This document shows positions 27,201 through 34,955 of a DNA stretch of 64,000 nt, piece after piece (within the stretch, counting starts at the first letter, position 1; the number at the start of each line of letters is the position of its first letter). The DNA lies in the NCBI GenBank assembly GCA_016218045.1, contig JACRFB010000026.1, positions 1-64,000 of the forward strand, read 5' to 3'. The DNA comes from Ignavibacteriota bacterium (GTDB lineage: Bacteria; Bacteroidota; Ignavibacteria; SZUA-365). The translations under genes and the position numbers were made by a program. A model generated the notes under the pieces. The model was not told the DNA's origin and searched no databases. It saw only the letters and a program-made list of their open reading frames with translations.

Positions 27201-27972
27201 GATGGTGTTTTTTGACAGGAACATCGGATGGGTCGCGATGTCGAACGAAGACAACAGTCCGTCCGCGAACGCCTCCGTGTTGCGCACGAACGACGGCGGA
27301 CAGACGTGGACGGCGGTGAACGCCGGAACACGATCGGTGTCGGGCATCAGTTTCCTCTCGGCGCTCAAGGGGTATTGCGTGGATCCGCTTTCCTACCTCA
27401 CACGTCGCAGCGTCAACGGCGGCGCCTCGTGGTCGTCAACCTTTTATCCGCTCAACGGATTACGCGCGGCCTCGGTGTTCTGCGACGTCTCGAGATACGT
27501 GGTGTGGATTGTGACCGATACCAGCGCGTGGGCAAGCAGGAACGAAGGAGGCGTGTGGACGCGCACACAGATGGTGCCTGCGGGTCCGATACAGCACGCC
27601 GCGTTTGCGCCCGACGGCCGCGCATGGGCCGTGACACGCGAGGGCATCGTGCAGCGCATCGTGAACAATCCGATGTCGACGGAGCGCGTGATACAGCCGG
27701 GCGAGATGACACTCGGTGTCACCTACCCGAATCCCGTGACCGGCGCGGATCAGGGCATGACCATACCCTTCACGCTGGCGCGCCGCGCGCGTCTGTCGCT
27801 CACCGTGTGTAATGCCGCGGGAAAAACCGTGGCGACAATCGCCGACGGCGAATTCGAAGCGGGCGAACACATGGCCACCTGGGACACATCGTCGCTGATC
27901 AGCGGTGTGTACTTCGCGACACTTGTCGCGGGCGATTCGCGGCTCGTGACACGTTTTGTTGTCGCGCGGTGA
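24235..27972 (+). CDS. Large BNR/VPS10-type beta-propeller protein with T9SS sorting domain (paralog 2)
   Basis: 1245 aa. Signal peptide MYSLDTIRVFIVAAAFLLPL-ASSAQ. Same architecture as the gene at 18065: YFHTRVTYPGG and WRNIGPFNIGGR block, repeated Asp boxes (SSDGGTTW, STDGGATW, TTDAGATW, STDYGNTW), an Ig-like spacer, more Asp boxes (TNDGGQTW), and a T9SS sorting domain (VTYPNPVTGADQGMTIPF to DSRLVTRFVVAR). TGAGGA lies five bases before ATG 24235; ATG 24205 is an alternative. The two paralogs share many identical motifs over their whole length, so they arose by duplication. Probably exported to the cell surface; ligand unknown. Confidence 0.9.
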   Translation: MYSLDTIRVFIVAAAFLLPLASSAQDAGQALPERDGSAQYPSKAEARREYFHTRVTYPGGSVPVGARARAFEQAHSTMRLFAPDAKHGLQAAYEWRNIGPFNIGGRILAVALNPKNPNTILIGAADGGVWRSFDEGRTWHSVSDDWPVQAMGAIAFDPVDTTIVYAGTGEANFGQHMFDGGGLMKSSDGGTTWTEVAGSALPRYARASDIAIDPSTPRTLYLAIPDGVEPQEEGMYKSTDGGATWTLILTGRMTDIVLDPRNPSVLYTASTALGVGGASARYGLHKSVDGGATWTKLSLPGVVDSLMGRTAIAISESNPDILYVSVSRLSGSGAPGTLGVFKTTDAGATWQRCPVPIDYLLLQGWYDNIIGVHPANPNLLYVGGVKMLRSGDGGATWTRVPDQGMGGLLHVDHHAIAFHPTDPDRVYIGNDGGFYVLTDAGATVYKRDLGLSITQFIGGATHPSTDAYALGGTQDNGSMTSGGDVAAWDPVLYGDGGNGAVNPQKPNVVYTTMESIKLWRSGNFGKTWVQALGGMPLHQSLFYIDYAMDPSNPSTLYLGSYRMYKTTNEGRQWNQLRDCLFPTGTSCYYVSAVSVAEYDSRWVFAGATGGPIAKSSDAGATWTVVQDSLPAAYCSAVKSFEPGTVYATYSRYGVDKVWRSTDYGNTWRSIGRGLPDIPANDIIRLDGNLILATDIGTFISVNEGADWQRFGSGMPAVSVQKLRYNKTTGTLRAITHGRGMYDVTWTTPVPAAPVFVSRPDTSVLSQKQPFLYAPVTSGSPAATFTLEEGPQGATIDARLGVVRWTASDLTARFTIKAVNTHGSATQVFTLRTSDVALADWEIVRREAMSTKVNTLRYAGESTLWLTRDSALVSRSLDGGATWEDTRLPGSRTRVVGIHAFDRDRALVGTRSGQIFKTTNGGAQWREVLFRLNAFIDNIWFWDDNNGIAMSYGYRDSSDVFFTQDGGETWTASPQRSFRQTSLFNTWPSSMVFFDRNIGWVAMSNEDNSPSANASVLRTNDGGQTWTAVNAGTRSVSGISFLSALKGYCVDPLSYLTRRSVNGGASWSSTFYPLNGLRAASVFCDVSRYVVWIVTDTSAWASRNEGGVWTRTQMVPAGPIQHAAFAPDGRAWAVTREGIVQRIVNNPMSTERVIQPGEMTLGVTYPNPVTGADQGMTIPFTLARRARLSLTVCNAAGKTVATIADGEFEAGEHMATWDTSSLISGVYFATLVAGDSRLVTRFVVAR

Positions 27973-27992
27973 CGCCCGCACGATTGTCGCAC

Positions 27993-28913
27993 ATGAATGG
28001 AATCGGGCGCGGGTGTGTCATCACACTCGCGCTCGTCTGTCTCATGGCGCCGCTGTTGCGCGCGCAAACGTGGATACATCCCGAGACGGTGATACCGTTT
28101 CGGCACAGCGGTGGCGGCGGCGACAGCGTTGTGTTTCTCGGCTCGACACAGTTCGGCGGGGAAGCGGCGCGGGTGTTTGGGAAGAATGAGGATCATCGCT
28201 GGATTGTGATGATAGGCGGTGCGGTGGAACTTGTGCGCCGGGATAACGTGAGACTGCTCTTCGAATCGGCGATAGCCCTTGTCGCCGATCCGGGCAACAA
28301 CATCGGCTTTAATCCCCGCGCGTTGTTCTGGGAAGAAGGTATTCTGATCGGTCTGCGCGGCGGCAATACAGACTGGCAGTTCGGATTGCAGCACCGCTGC
28401 AAACACGACATCGACAACATCGAGCTGTTACGTGTCACGGGCCGCGAGGAAGAGCGCGCGCTGATCTACAGCAGTCTTATGCTGCGCTGGCAGCACGACG
28501 GCATCTCGCTGGGCGGCATCACCATACAGCCGCTCGCGGAGGCACATGCATACGTCTTTGTGCAAGATCAGCGCTTCCCGGTGAGTGCGCGGACTGCCGC
28601 GCCGAATGTGGAAGATCACCGCGCCGCGTCGCGTGTGCACCTCGACATCTCCGCACCGATTGTGTCGGCGATGCGCGCGGGAGTGCTGCTTGACGCGCGC
28701 GGCACGCTGCGGCGCGCGGCCTCGCGCGAATCGGGCACGACACACCTCGAGGGCGCGGCCGACGCCGCTCTCGCCGAGGTCTATGCCGAGATTCGCGGCA
28801 GCGCGGCAGCACTGCGTCTGTTTCTCCGTGCCGCGCATGTGCCCGACACGTTCATTCGTCCTGTGCCACGCGGCGCCACGCTGTACTCCGTCGGAGTGCG
28901 GATCGTACCCTGA
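27993..28913 (+). CDS. Exported protein of unknown family, likely outer-membrane barrel
   Basis: 306 aa. Signal peptide MNGIGRGCVITLALVCLMAPLLRAQ. The rest has alternating strands (RWIVMIGGAVELVRRDNVRL, LLFESAIALVADPGNNIGF, WQFGLQHRCKHDIDN, LYSVGVRIVP at the end), resembling DUF1207-like or other outer-membrane barrels, but I cannot assign a family. An in-frame GTG at 27969 overlaps the TGA of the BNR gene (GTGA), giving eight more residues and translational coupling; ATG 27993 starts nearer the signal peptide. Probably co-transcribed with BNR paralog 2, so possibly its outer-membrane partner (inference). Confidence 0.75.
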   Translation: MNGIGRGCVITLALVCLMAPLLRAQTWIHPETVIPFRHSGGGGDSVVFLGSTQFGGEAARVFGKNEDHRWIVMIGGAVELVRRDNVRLLFESAIALVADPGNNIGFNPRALFWEEGILIGLRGGNTDWQFGLQHRCKHDIDNIELLRVTGREEERALIYSSLMLRWQHDGISLGGITIQPLAEAHAYVFVQDQRFPVSARTAAPNVEDHRAASRVHLDISAPIVSAMRAGVLLDARGTLRRAASRESGTTHLEGAADAALAEVYAEIRGSAAALRLFLRAAHVPDTFIRPVPRGATLYSVGVRIVP

Positions 28914-28934
28914 TTGGTTCAGTGCGCGCCGTCT

Positions 28935-28981
28935 CCCACACCTGACGGTGTGGGTTGGTGAATGCCGCCCGCTTCGCGGGC
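28935..28981 (+). terminator. Two hairpins after the barrel gene (possible termination region)
   Basis: CCCACACC-TGAC-GGTGTGGG (28935-28954) and GCCCGC-TTC-GCGGGC (28967-28981) follow the stop by 22 bp. There is no T-run, so factor-dependent ending or a dispersed structural repeat is equally possible. Confidence 0.35.
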
Positions 28982-28985
28982 TCTA

Positions 28986-29190
28986 GTGACAGTAGAAAAG
29001 TAGCAAAGTGGCAAAGTGGCAATGTGGAAGGTGGAAAGTGGCAATGTGGAAGGTGGAAGGTGGAAAGTGGCAAAGTGGAACGTGGCTCAGCGAGACGCCG
29101 TGTCGTTGTTCCGCGTTCTGAATTCCCAGTTCCCAGTTCCTATCTCCTAGTTCCCAGTTCCTAGTTCCCAGTTCCCAGTTCCTAACTCCT
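28986..29190. repeat. Heptad repeats: GTGGCAA/GGTGGAA block and TTCCCAG/TTCCTAG block
   Basis: 28986-29085 consists of GTAGCAA, GTGGCAA, GTGGAAG units; 29115-29185 of AGTTCCC/AGTTCCT units of 7-8 bp. The second block stops just before the stop codon of the minus-strand barrel gene at 29191. Confidence 0.85.
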
Positions 29191-29805
29191 CTACAAAAAC
29201 ACCGCCACGCCGACGAACAGATCGTTATTGTACCAGGTCTGTTTCGTGGTGTAGGTGTACTCGCTTTCGCGGGTAGTGTGTTCGTGTGTGGCCATCTGAA
29301 AGCGGTATTCGACACGGATGGCGCCGGAGCTTGTGATAAAAAACTTGGCGCCGATGCCGGCGTTGGCGAGGCGCACATCCCAGGGCTCATTGGTGGCGCG
29401 GTCGGAGAGGCGGCCGGCATGCGGCACGCCGTTGCCCGCGCCGTAACCGAGGAGGATAAACGGCGCAACGGGTGTGCGCGGTATCAAGTACATGAACGAG
29501 AAGTTTGCGCTGAGCGCGTGTACGGGAAGGGCGCCGTCGCGAGCCGAGACGAGAAACTCCGGTTCGAAGGACAACCACGGAGCGAAGAAGAATCCGCTGC
29601 GCATGGCGAGGATGCCATAGGCCTGTGACGATTCATACTGCGATGCGCCGCCATCACTCTCGACGCGGTACACCGAGCGGGTCTGTCCCGCCGCAAGCGA
29701 GAACGAGAGTTCGGTGGACGGTTTGAAGGCCGCGGCGCGGCGCTGCGCGGGCGCGGCGGCGGCGAGGACAAGAATCGCGCAGGCGAGAACGACACTGCTT
29801 CTCAT
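29191..29805 (-). CDS. Outer-membrane beta-barrel protein
   Basis: 204 aa. Signal peptide MRSSVVLACAILVLAAAAPAQ. Mature part of amphipathic strands (ELSFSLAAGQTRSVYRV, FFFAPWLSFEPEFLVSA, FSFMYLIPRTPVAPFILLGY, GAIRVEYRFQMATHEH) ending WYNNDLFVGVAVFL, fitting the OmpX/OMP_b-brl type. AGGAGT lies six bases upstream of ATG 29803-29805, a good ribosome site; the frame upstream to 29880 is not needed. Size and layout resemble the barrel at 23270 (both end in a variant of a long strand after YRLQM/YRFQM), so the two may be distant relatives. Confidence 0.85.
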   Translation of the reverse strand: MRSSVVLACAILVLAAAAPAQRRAAAFKPSTELSFSLAAGQTRSVYRVESDGGASQYESSQAYGILAMRSGFFFAPWLSFEPEFLVSARDGALPVHALSANFSFMYLIPRTPVAPFILLGYGAGNGVPHAGRLSDRATNEPWDVRLANAGIGAKFFITSSGAIRVEYRFQMATHEHTTRESEYTYTTKQTWYNNDLFVGVAVFL

Positions 29806-29914
29806 GGTTGACTCCTGATACTTGCTGGGATGGTGCACGATGGCGAGCGCAAGATAACACCGCGGGCGACGCGGGTCCACCGCCGCCCTCGCGGTTCTTT
29901 TGCCGTGTGTGCAC

Positions 29915-29922
29915 TACATTTG
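29915..29922 (+). promoter_or_regulatory. Possible -7 element of the mscS promoter
   Basis: TACATTTG is an exact match to the Bacteroidetes -7 consensus TAnnTTTG, 26 bp before the ATG. No clear TTG -33 element is seen at the expected distance. Confidence 0.4.
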
Positions 29923-29947
29923 CTGCAGACACAGGAACGACTCTGCC

Positions 29948-30970
29948 ATGCTTGATACCATCTACTTCGGAAACACCCTCGCGCGCTGGCTCATAGCGGC
30001 GGGCATCGTGCTGTCGATCAGCGTGCTGCTGAAAATCGTGCTGCGCTTTATCGTCCGCCGTCTTACACGTTTTGCGAAGAAGACCGCCACCACCGTCGAC
30101 GATCTGGTGGTCGACGTGCTGCGGGCCACGCGGTGGTATTTCCTTCTCTCCGTGTCGGTGGACGCGGCGGCGCACACGCTCCATCTTCCCGCGCTGGCCG
30201 TGCGTGTGCTCGACAACGCCACGCTGGCCCTCGCGCTGTTGCAGGCGGGGCTATGGCTGAGCGAGCTGCTCCGGTACATGCTCGAACGCAGCGCCGCCAC
30301 GCGCGAGAGCGACGCGTCCGCGGGCGCGTACTCGATACTCGGCGTCATCGGGCGTGTGGTGTTGTGGGCGGTGGTGGTGCTGCTCGTGCTCGACAACTTC
30401 GGGGTCAACATCACGGCGCTGGTGGCGGGACTCGGCATCGGCGGCATCGCCATCGCGCTCGCGGTGCAGAACGTGCTCGGCGATCTCTTCGCCTCGCTGT
30501 CGATCGTGCTCGACAAACCCTTCGTCGTGGGCGACGCCATCACCGTCGACACATTCAGCGGCACGGTGGAAAAGATCGGTCTCAAAACGACGCGTATCCG
30601 CGCGGCCACCGGCGAGCAGCTCATCTTCTCGAACACCGATCTGCTCAAGAGCCGCATCCGCAATTTCAAACGCATGGACGAGCGGCGCGTGATCCTCGTG
30701 CTGACGCTGGCGCACGGCACCACGCCCGAGGCGCTGGCATCAGTTGCCGGACTCGTCCGCAACGCGGTGGAACGTTGCGAGACCGCGCGTTTCGTGCGCG
30801 CGCACTTCCGCGACTTCTCGCTCGCGGGCCTCCACGTGGAGGCCGTGTACGACGTGCTCGGCAACGATTACACATTGTACATGGACACGCAGGAGCGCAT
30901 CAACCTCGAGATACACACGCAGTTCCGCGCGGCCGGCATCGAATGGGCGCAGGTGGCGCCGCCTCGCTGA
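29948..30970 (+). CDS. mscS: MscS-family mechanosensitive channel
   Basis: 340 aa. Small-conductance mechanosensitive channel of the inner membrane that vents solutes on hypo-osmotic shock. About four hydrophobic helices lie in residues 1-175; the pore helix and conserved beta start are clear in LVAGLGIGGIAIALAVQNVL, followed by GDLFASLSIVLDKPFVVGDAI, TVEKIGLKTTRIR and the soluble alpha/beta domain (HAHFRDFSLAGLHVEAVYD-like end). ATG 29948 is chosen over the TTG at 29900; AGGA lies upstream. It stands alone, 48 bp before dapF, and could be read through into it. Confidence 0.92.
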   Translation: MLDTIYFGNTLARWLIAAGIVLSISVLLKIVLRFIVRRLTRFAKKTATTVDDLVVDVLRATRWYFLLSVSVDAAAHTLHLPALAVRVLDNATLALALLQAGLWLSELLRYMLERSAATRESDASAGAYSILGVIGRVVLWAVVVLLVLDNFGVNITALVAGLGIGGIAIALAVQNVLGDLFASLSIVLDKPFVVGDAITVDTFSGTVEKIGLKTTRIRAATGEQLIFSNTDLLKSRIRNFKRMDERRVILVLTLAHGTTPEALASVAGLVRNAVERCETARFVRAHFRDFSLAGLHVEAVYDVLGNDYTLYMDTQERINLEIHTQFRAAGIEWAQVAPPR

Positions 30971-31018
30971 ACACAGGCAGCGCGTGCGGCGGAATACAGG
31001 ATCCGATCATCCGATAAT

Positions 31019-31843
31019 ATGACTCCCATGCATACCATACACTTTACGAAGGCCGAAGCGGCGTTAAACGACTTTCTGCTCGTGGAGGATTTCGACCGCG
31101 CGATGCCGGCGGATAAGCGCGCGGCGTTTGCCGTGGCGGCCTGTCATCGGCGCGCGGGCGTGGGCGCCGACGGTGTCATATTCTTCGAGCGCAGCGGCGA
31201 GCACGACTTTGTCATGGTGTTTCACAATCCCGACGGATCCACGGGCTCGATGTGCGGCAACGGCGGCCGCGCCGCAGCGCTGTACGCGCACACGCGCGGA
31301 TTTGCGCCGCGCGACATGCGTTTCACCGTGCTCGACGTCGAATATCGCGCGATTGTCGACGGCGGTCGTGTCACGCTGCACTTTCCGCCGCCGCGCGAAC
31401 TGCGCGCGCTCGACATCGTGACGTCGTTTCACACCACGCGTCCTCTGCACTTTGTCCATACAGGCGCGCCGCATGTGGTTGCGATACTTGCGGAGGATAC
31501 AGGCGATATCGAATCGTTCGATCTGTCGAACGCGGCGTTTCCGCTTCGCTGGCATCCCGCGTTTCAGCCGGCCGGTGCGAACGTCAATGTCGTTGCGTTG
31601 CTGCCCGGCGGCGGCGCGCGCGTCCGCACTTTCGAGAAGGGTGTGGAGGCCGAGACCATGGCCTGCGGCACGGGAACGATTGCATCGGCGCTGGTGCTGC
31701 ATCACGCGATGGGTCTGATGCCGCCGCTTCCACTTTTGACACAGGGCGGACATGTGCTCACTGTGGATTTTAACGCCACCGCGCCGTATGAGCAGCTCAC
31801 GCTGGAAGGGCCTGCGCGGCTTGTGTTTGAGGGACGGTGGTAG
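31019..31843 (+). CDS. dapF: Diaminopimelate epimerase
   Basis: 274 aa. Converts LL- to meso-diaminopimelate for lysine and peptidoglycan. The two half-domains carry the catalytic cysteines in SMCGNGGRAAA and ETMACGTGTIAS, plus GVGADGVIFFE, NPDGST and ANVNVVALL. The second motif and the ligand-binding GAPHVV fit the family. N-terminus: ATG 31019 or ATG 31028 are both possible; KAEAALNDFLLVE corresponds to the usual GLGNDF segment, with LNDF kept. Slightly divergent but no key residue is missing. It is followed directly by long heptad repeats. Confidence 0.9.
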   Translation: MTPMHTIHFTKAEAALNDFLLVEDFDRAMPADKRAAFAVAACHRRAGVGADGVIFFERSGEHDFVMVFHNPDGSTGSMCGNGGRAAALYAHTRGFAPRDMRFTVLDVEYRAIVDGGRVTLHFPPPRELRALDIVTSFHTTRPLHFVHTGAPHVVAILAEDTGDIESFDLSNAAFPLRWHPAFQPAGANVNVVALLPGGGARVRTFEKGVEAETMACGTGTIASALVLHHAMGLMPPLPLLTQGGHVLTVDFNATAPYEQLTLEGPARLVFEGRW

Positions 31844-31844
31844 A

Positions 31845-32262
31845 TGGGGAGTTGGTAGATGGTAGCTGGGTAGATGGTAGATGGTAGATGGATCTGCTGG
31901 GTGTGAGTGAGGAGACAGGAGACAGGAGGCAGGAGTGGTAGTTGGTAGATGGTAGGTGGGTAGATGGTAGATGGATCTGCTGGGTGTGAGTGAGGAGACA
32001 GGATACAGGAGGCAGGAGGTCGCTAGTATGCGCGCAGCGCAGCGGAGGGCCGCACCACGAGCCCGGAGCGCAGCGGAGGGCGGCACATGTCAGCCCCGGC
32101 CGTGAGGCCGGGGGAAGGCGCGCCCAACGGATCTCGTGAGCCCGGAGCGAAGCGGAGGGCGGCACAATGCTCGTTCCACGTAACACGTAACACGTTCCAC
32201 GTTGCTGCTCCGCCCACGGTTCCTAGTTCCAAGTCCCTAGCTCCCAGTTCCTAACTCCTAGC
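31845..32262. repeat. Mixed repeat region: GGTAGAT heptads, 83-bp direct repeat, GC-rich repeats, ACGTAAC and TTCCTAG heptads
   Basis: In order: GGTAGAT/GGTAGCT units; GATCTGCTGGGTGTGAGTGA occurring at 31891 and 31974 (83-bp period, two copies); a module GGAGCGNAGCGGAGGGCGGCAC in three or so variants (32040-32165); ACGTAAC/ACGTTCC units (32172-32205); AGTTCCTAG/AGTTCCAAG units (32219-32262). No gene is seen in this 490-bp gap apart from the terminator at its end. Confidence 0.9.
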
Positions 32263-32267
32263 TCCTC

Positions 32268-32300
32268 AAAAAAAACGCCCCGACACGAAGCCGGGGCGTG
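32268..32300 (-). terminator. Intrinsic terminator of the PepSY-like lipoprotein gene
   Basis: Minus strand ACGCCCCG-GCTTCGTGT-CGGGGCGT followed by a run of eight T. It lies 34 bp after the stop codon at 32334. Confidence 0.9.
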
Positions 32301-32333
32301 GTCTATGTAAACGTCCGGAAGGGACGGGAACGG

Positions 32334-32867
32334 TCAGAGGATGTTTGCGGCGATGATGGATTTCGAGATTGCATTGAGCGCGATATCGTGACGCAGGCCG
32401 GTGGAGTCGCGGATCTCGATGCGATAGATCCAGGTGTTGTCGTCGGCGTTACGTTCGAAGCGCCAGCCGAGCACATTGCCGCGCACTTCACGCTGTGCGA
32501 GTTCGACGGCGAGGGACAGCGGAATGAAGTAGGGTCCGGGCGCGACGGAGGCCGTGTGTGTCGCCGCGTCGCCGCTCACCGCGGCAATCACGTTGTTTAC
32601 GGCGTCGAAGGTGACGATGACACTGCCGCCCGAAGCGGGTGCAACAGTGACGGACAGGAGCGGTGTCTCTGCGTCGTTCGTCGACACGGAGGAGACGGAA
32701 CCTGGAACGATCTCGAGAGCATTCCGGACGAGACGGTCTTCGTCGATTGCGGCGAGACGGGACTGTGCCGCGGGATCGTTGATGTTGGTGGAAGGCGACT
32801 TGTCGGAGCAGCCCGCGATGGCGAGCGCGCCGGCGACTGCAAGAAGGAACATTCTATAGCGTTTCAT
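32334..32867 (-). CDS. Lipoprotein with PepSY-like fold
   Basis: 177 aa. Lipoprotein signal with lipobox LAIAGC-SDKS. The mature part has the strand-helix pattern of PepSY-like domains: LLSVTVAPASGGSVIVTFDA, VNNVIAAVSG, LAVELAQREVRGNVLGWRFE, WIYRIEIRDSTGLRHDIALN, AISKSIIAANIL; the LAVELAQ-EV-G helix and the Y-IEI-D strand are characteristic. No metal site visible. Role unknown, perhaps inhibition or sensing in the periplasm. Monocistronic with its own terminator; 203 bp separate it from the GH13 gene on the same strand. Confidence 0.75.
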   Translation of the reverse strand: MKRYRMFLLAVAGALAIAGCSDKSPSTNINDPAAQSRLAAIDEDRLVRNALEIVPGSVSSVSTNDAETPLLSVTVAPASGGSVIVTFDAVNNVIAAVSGDAATHTASVAPGPYFIPLSLAVELAQREVRGNVLGWRFERNADDNTWIYRIEIRDSTGLRHDIALNAISKSIIAANIL

Positions 32868-33070
32868 GATCGTGCCTCAGTTTTTGCGTATGACCGCGAG
32901 TGGGAGCGTGTGGTACAACCTGTCTGTCGTGTGAGTCTCGCGTCCGATCCTCAAGTGAGCGTGCATGCGCGTCTGAGATAATGATGCACAAGCCCCGCCG
33001 AAGGTTACACGGGGCGAATTTTATGCGGTCAGGAATTGGGTACTGCGCGAGGACGGCCGCGCGGGGCAGC

Positions 33071-34885
33071 TCAGCGGTGGGACTTGCTGCCGACGAAATA
33101 TCCGTAGCCGGGGATTTTCATGCCGAGCCGATCTGTGTCGGTGCTGTATGCGGCGTTGCCGAAAAGACGCGTGAATCCCGCGAGGGTGGCGTCGGGCACG
33201 GTGACTTCGAGGGGAGATGCCCCCAGATTGACGGCGAAGAATATCTGCTCGCCATCGAGTTCGCGCAGACCGAGGTACAGCGACGGATACTTCTCCACAC
33301 TCTTGGGAATGTGCACACCTCGGCGTAACGCCGCATGATCGCGGTGCAGCGTGTTGAGTTCTGTGTACAGGGCGCGGAAGCCGTGTGTGTCGCGCGACCA
33401 GTCGATCGGATCACGATCGAAAAGACCGAGCTTCGTCGTGCTGCCGACTTCCTGTCCGTTGTAGATCAACGGAACTCCCGGCAGACAGTGCATGAGAACG
33501 GCGGCGGCCTTTGCACCCTCGACGCCGTAACGCGTCACCGCTGGTGCATCGTAGGCGTGTTTGTCGTGATTGGTGGTGAAGCGCATGCGCAGCGCGCCGA
33601 GCGGCATCAGCAGACGCTCGCGGCGCAAGGCCTCGTCGATCGCCGCCGCCGCATCCCTGCCCGCGAAGATGCCGGGAAGAATGTCGTAGGTGTTCCATGC
33701 GTAGGTCATGTCGAACGCGTCAACATGCAGATCGGGCGTGGTGCCCTCGGCCAGGAGAAAGAGCGGCTTCTTCACGCGCAGCTCCGTGAACGCCTCCTTC
33801 CAGAAATCGTGCGGCACCATTTCGGCAACATCACAACGGAAACCGTCGAGGCCGACGGAGTCGATCCAGAACGCGAGCATGTCGGTCATGTAACGACGCA
33901 GCGCCGGCTTCGAATAATCGAGATCGGCAACGTCGTGCCAGTCGGTGTTCGGCGGTATGATCTCTCCCTTTGCATCGTGTGTGTACCAGTCGGGGTGCGT
34001 TTCGATGAGAGGATTGTCCCACGCCGTGTGATTCGCGACGATGTCGATGATCACCCGCATCTCCGCCGCATGCGCCGCGCGCACCAGCGAACGCAGGTCG
34101 TCCATGGTCCCGTGTTCCGGATTCACGCCGTAGTAGTCGCGGACGGAGTACGGACTGCCCAGCGAACCCTTGCGGTTCTTCTCGCCGATCGGATGTATCG
34201 GCATGAGCCAGAGCACGGTGACACCAAGCGCGCGCAATTCAGGGATGCGCCGCTCGACGGTGGAGAAACTTCCATCCTGCGAAAAATTGCGCGTGAAGAT
34301 TTCGTACACCACGGCATCACGCACCCATGCGGGACTTTGCACCACGGGCAGGCGGTGCCAGTCGCTTTCAATAAGATCGTCCTCACTCGTGTACGCCATC
34401 ACCTTCACGGATCCGATCATGCCGCCCGGACCCGCAAGATCCTCGACACGCGCAACCAGCACGTTGCCCTTCGGACGCAGCAGCGCCGTGATGTCGAAGA
34501 AGAACCGCTGTCCATACCCGCTGTGTGATCCGATGCGCACACCGTTGAACCAGATTACCGCGTTGTCGTCGACGGCGTCGAACACAACGGCGTAACGGAC
34601 GTTCCCGCGCACCTCGATGTCGAAGCTCTTGGCGTACCAGCCGCGTCCGTCATACTGTGCGAGCTTGTGCGAGTCCCAATGCATCGGCACGGTGATGGTG
34701 TCCCACGACGCGCGGTCCGCCGTCATCTCGTACCAGCGCTGTGCTTCACCGGCATCGGTGCTGTCGACGCGGAAGGACCAGATGCCGTCGAGGCGCAGCG
34801 TGGTATCGGATGTGGAGTCGACGGGAGCGCCGCAGGAGGAGAGGAGGGTTGCTGTCATAAGTCCGAGTATAAAACACGCGCGCAT
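33071..34885 (-). CDS. GH13 alpha-amylase-type lipoprotein with N-terminal GH2-like jelly-roll
   Basis: 604 aa. Lipoprotein signal MRACFILGLMTATLLSSC. Residues about 30-165 form a sugar-binding jelly-roll like the GH2 N-domain (WYAKSFDIEV, AVVFDAVDDNAVIWFNGVRI). Residues about 185-520 are a GH13 barrel: VVYEIFTRNFSQDGSF, GVTVLWLMPIHP, DIVANHTAWDNP, nucleophile Asp in GFRCDVAEMV, acid/base Glu in FLLAEGTTP, and transition-state HD in FTTNHDKHA. A C-terminal beta domain follows. It probably degrades alpha-glucans at the cell surface or in the periplasm. ATG 34883-34885 is set by the lipobox; it lies 70 bp after pfkA, so the two may be one transcript. Confidence 0.9.
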   Translation of the reverse strand: MRACFILGLMTATLLSSCGAPVDSTSDTTLRLDGIWSFRVDSTDAGEAQRWYEMTADRASWDTITVPMHWDSHKLAQYDGRGWYAKSFDIEVRGNVRYAVVFDAVDDNAVIWFNGVRIGSHSGYGQRFFFDITALLRPKGNVLVARVEDLAGPGGMIGSVKVMAYTSEDDLIESDWHRLPVVQSPAWVRDAVVYEIFTRNFSQDGSFSTVERRIPELRALGVTVLWLMPIHPIGEKNRKGSLGSPYSVRDYYGVNPEHGTMDDLRSLVRAAHAAEMRVIIDIVANHTAWDNPLIETHPDWYTHDAKGEIIPPNTDWHDVADLDYSKPALRRYMTDMLAFWIDSVGLDGFRCDVAEMVPHDFWKEAFTELRVKKPLFLLAEGTTPDLHVDAFDMTYAWNTYDILPGIFAGRDAAAAIDEALRRERLLMPLGALRMRFTTNHDKHAYDAPAVTRYGVEGAKAAAVLMHCLPGVPLIYNGQEVGSTTKLGLFDRDPIDWSRDTHGFRALYTELNTLHRDHAALRRGVHIPKSVEKYPSLYLGLRELDGEQIFFAVNLGASPLEVTVPDATLAGFTRLFGNAAYSTDTDRLGMKIPGYGYFVGSKSHR

Positions 34886-34955
34886 GGTCGTGCGTCCTTG
34901 TGTATGAGATCTGTGTCGTGGTCTGTGTGTTGCTGCGCGTGTGTGATGGAAATGT

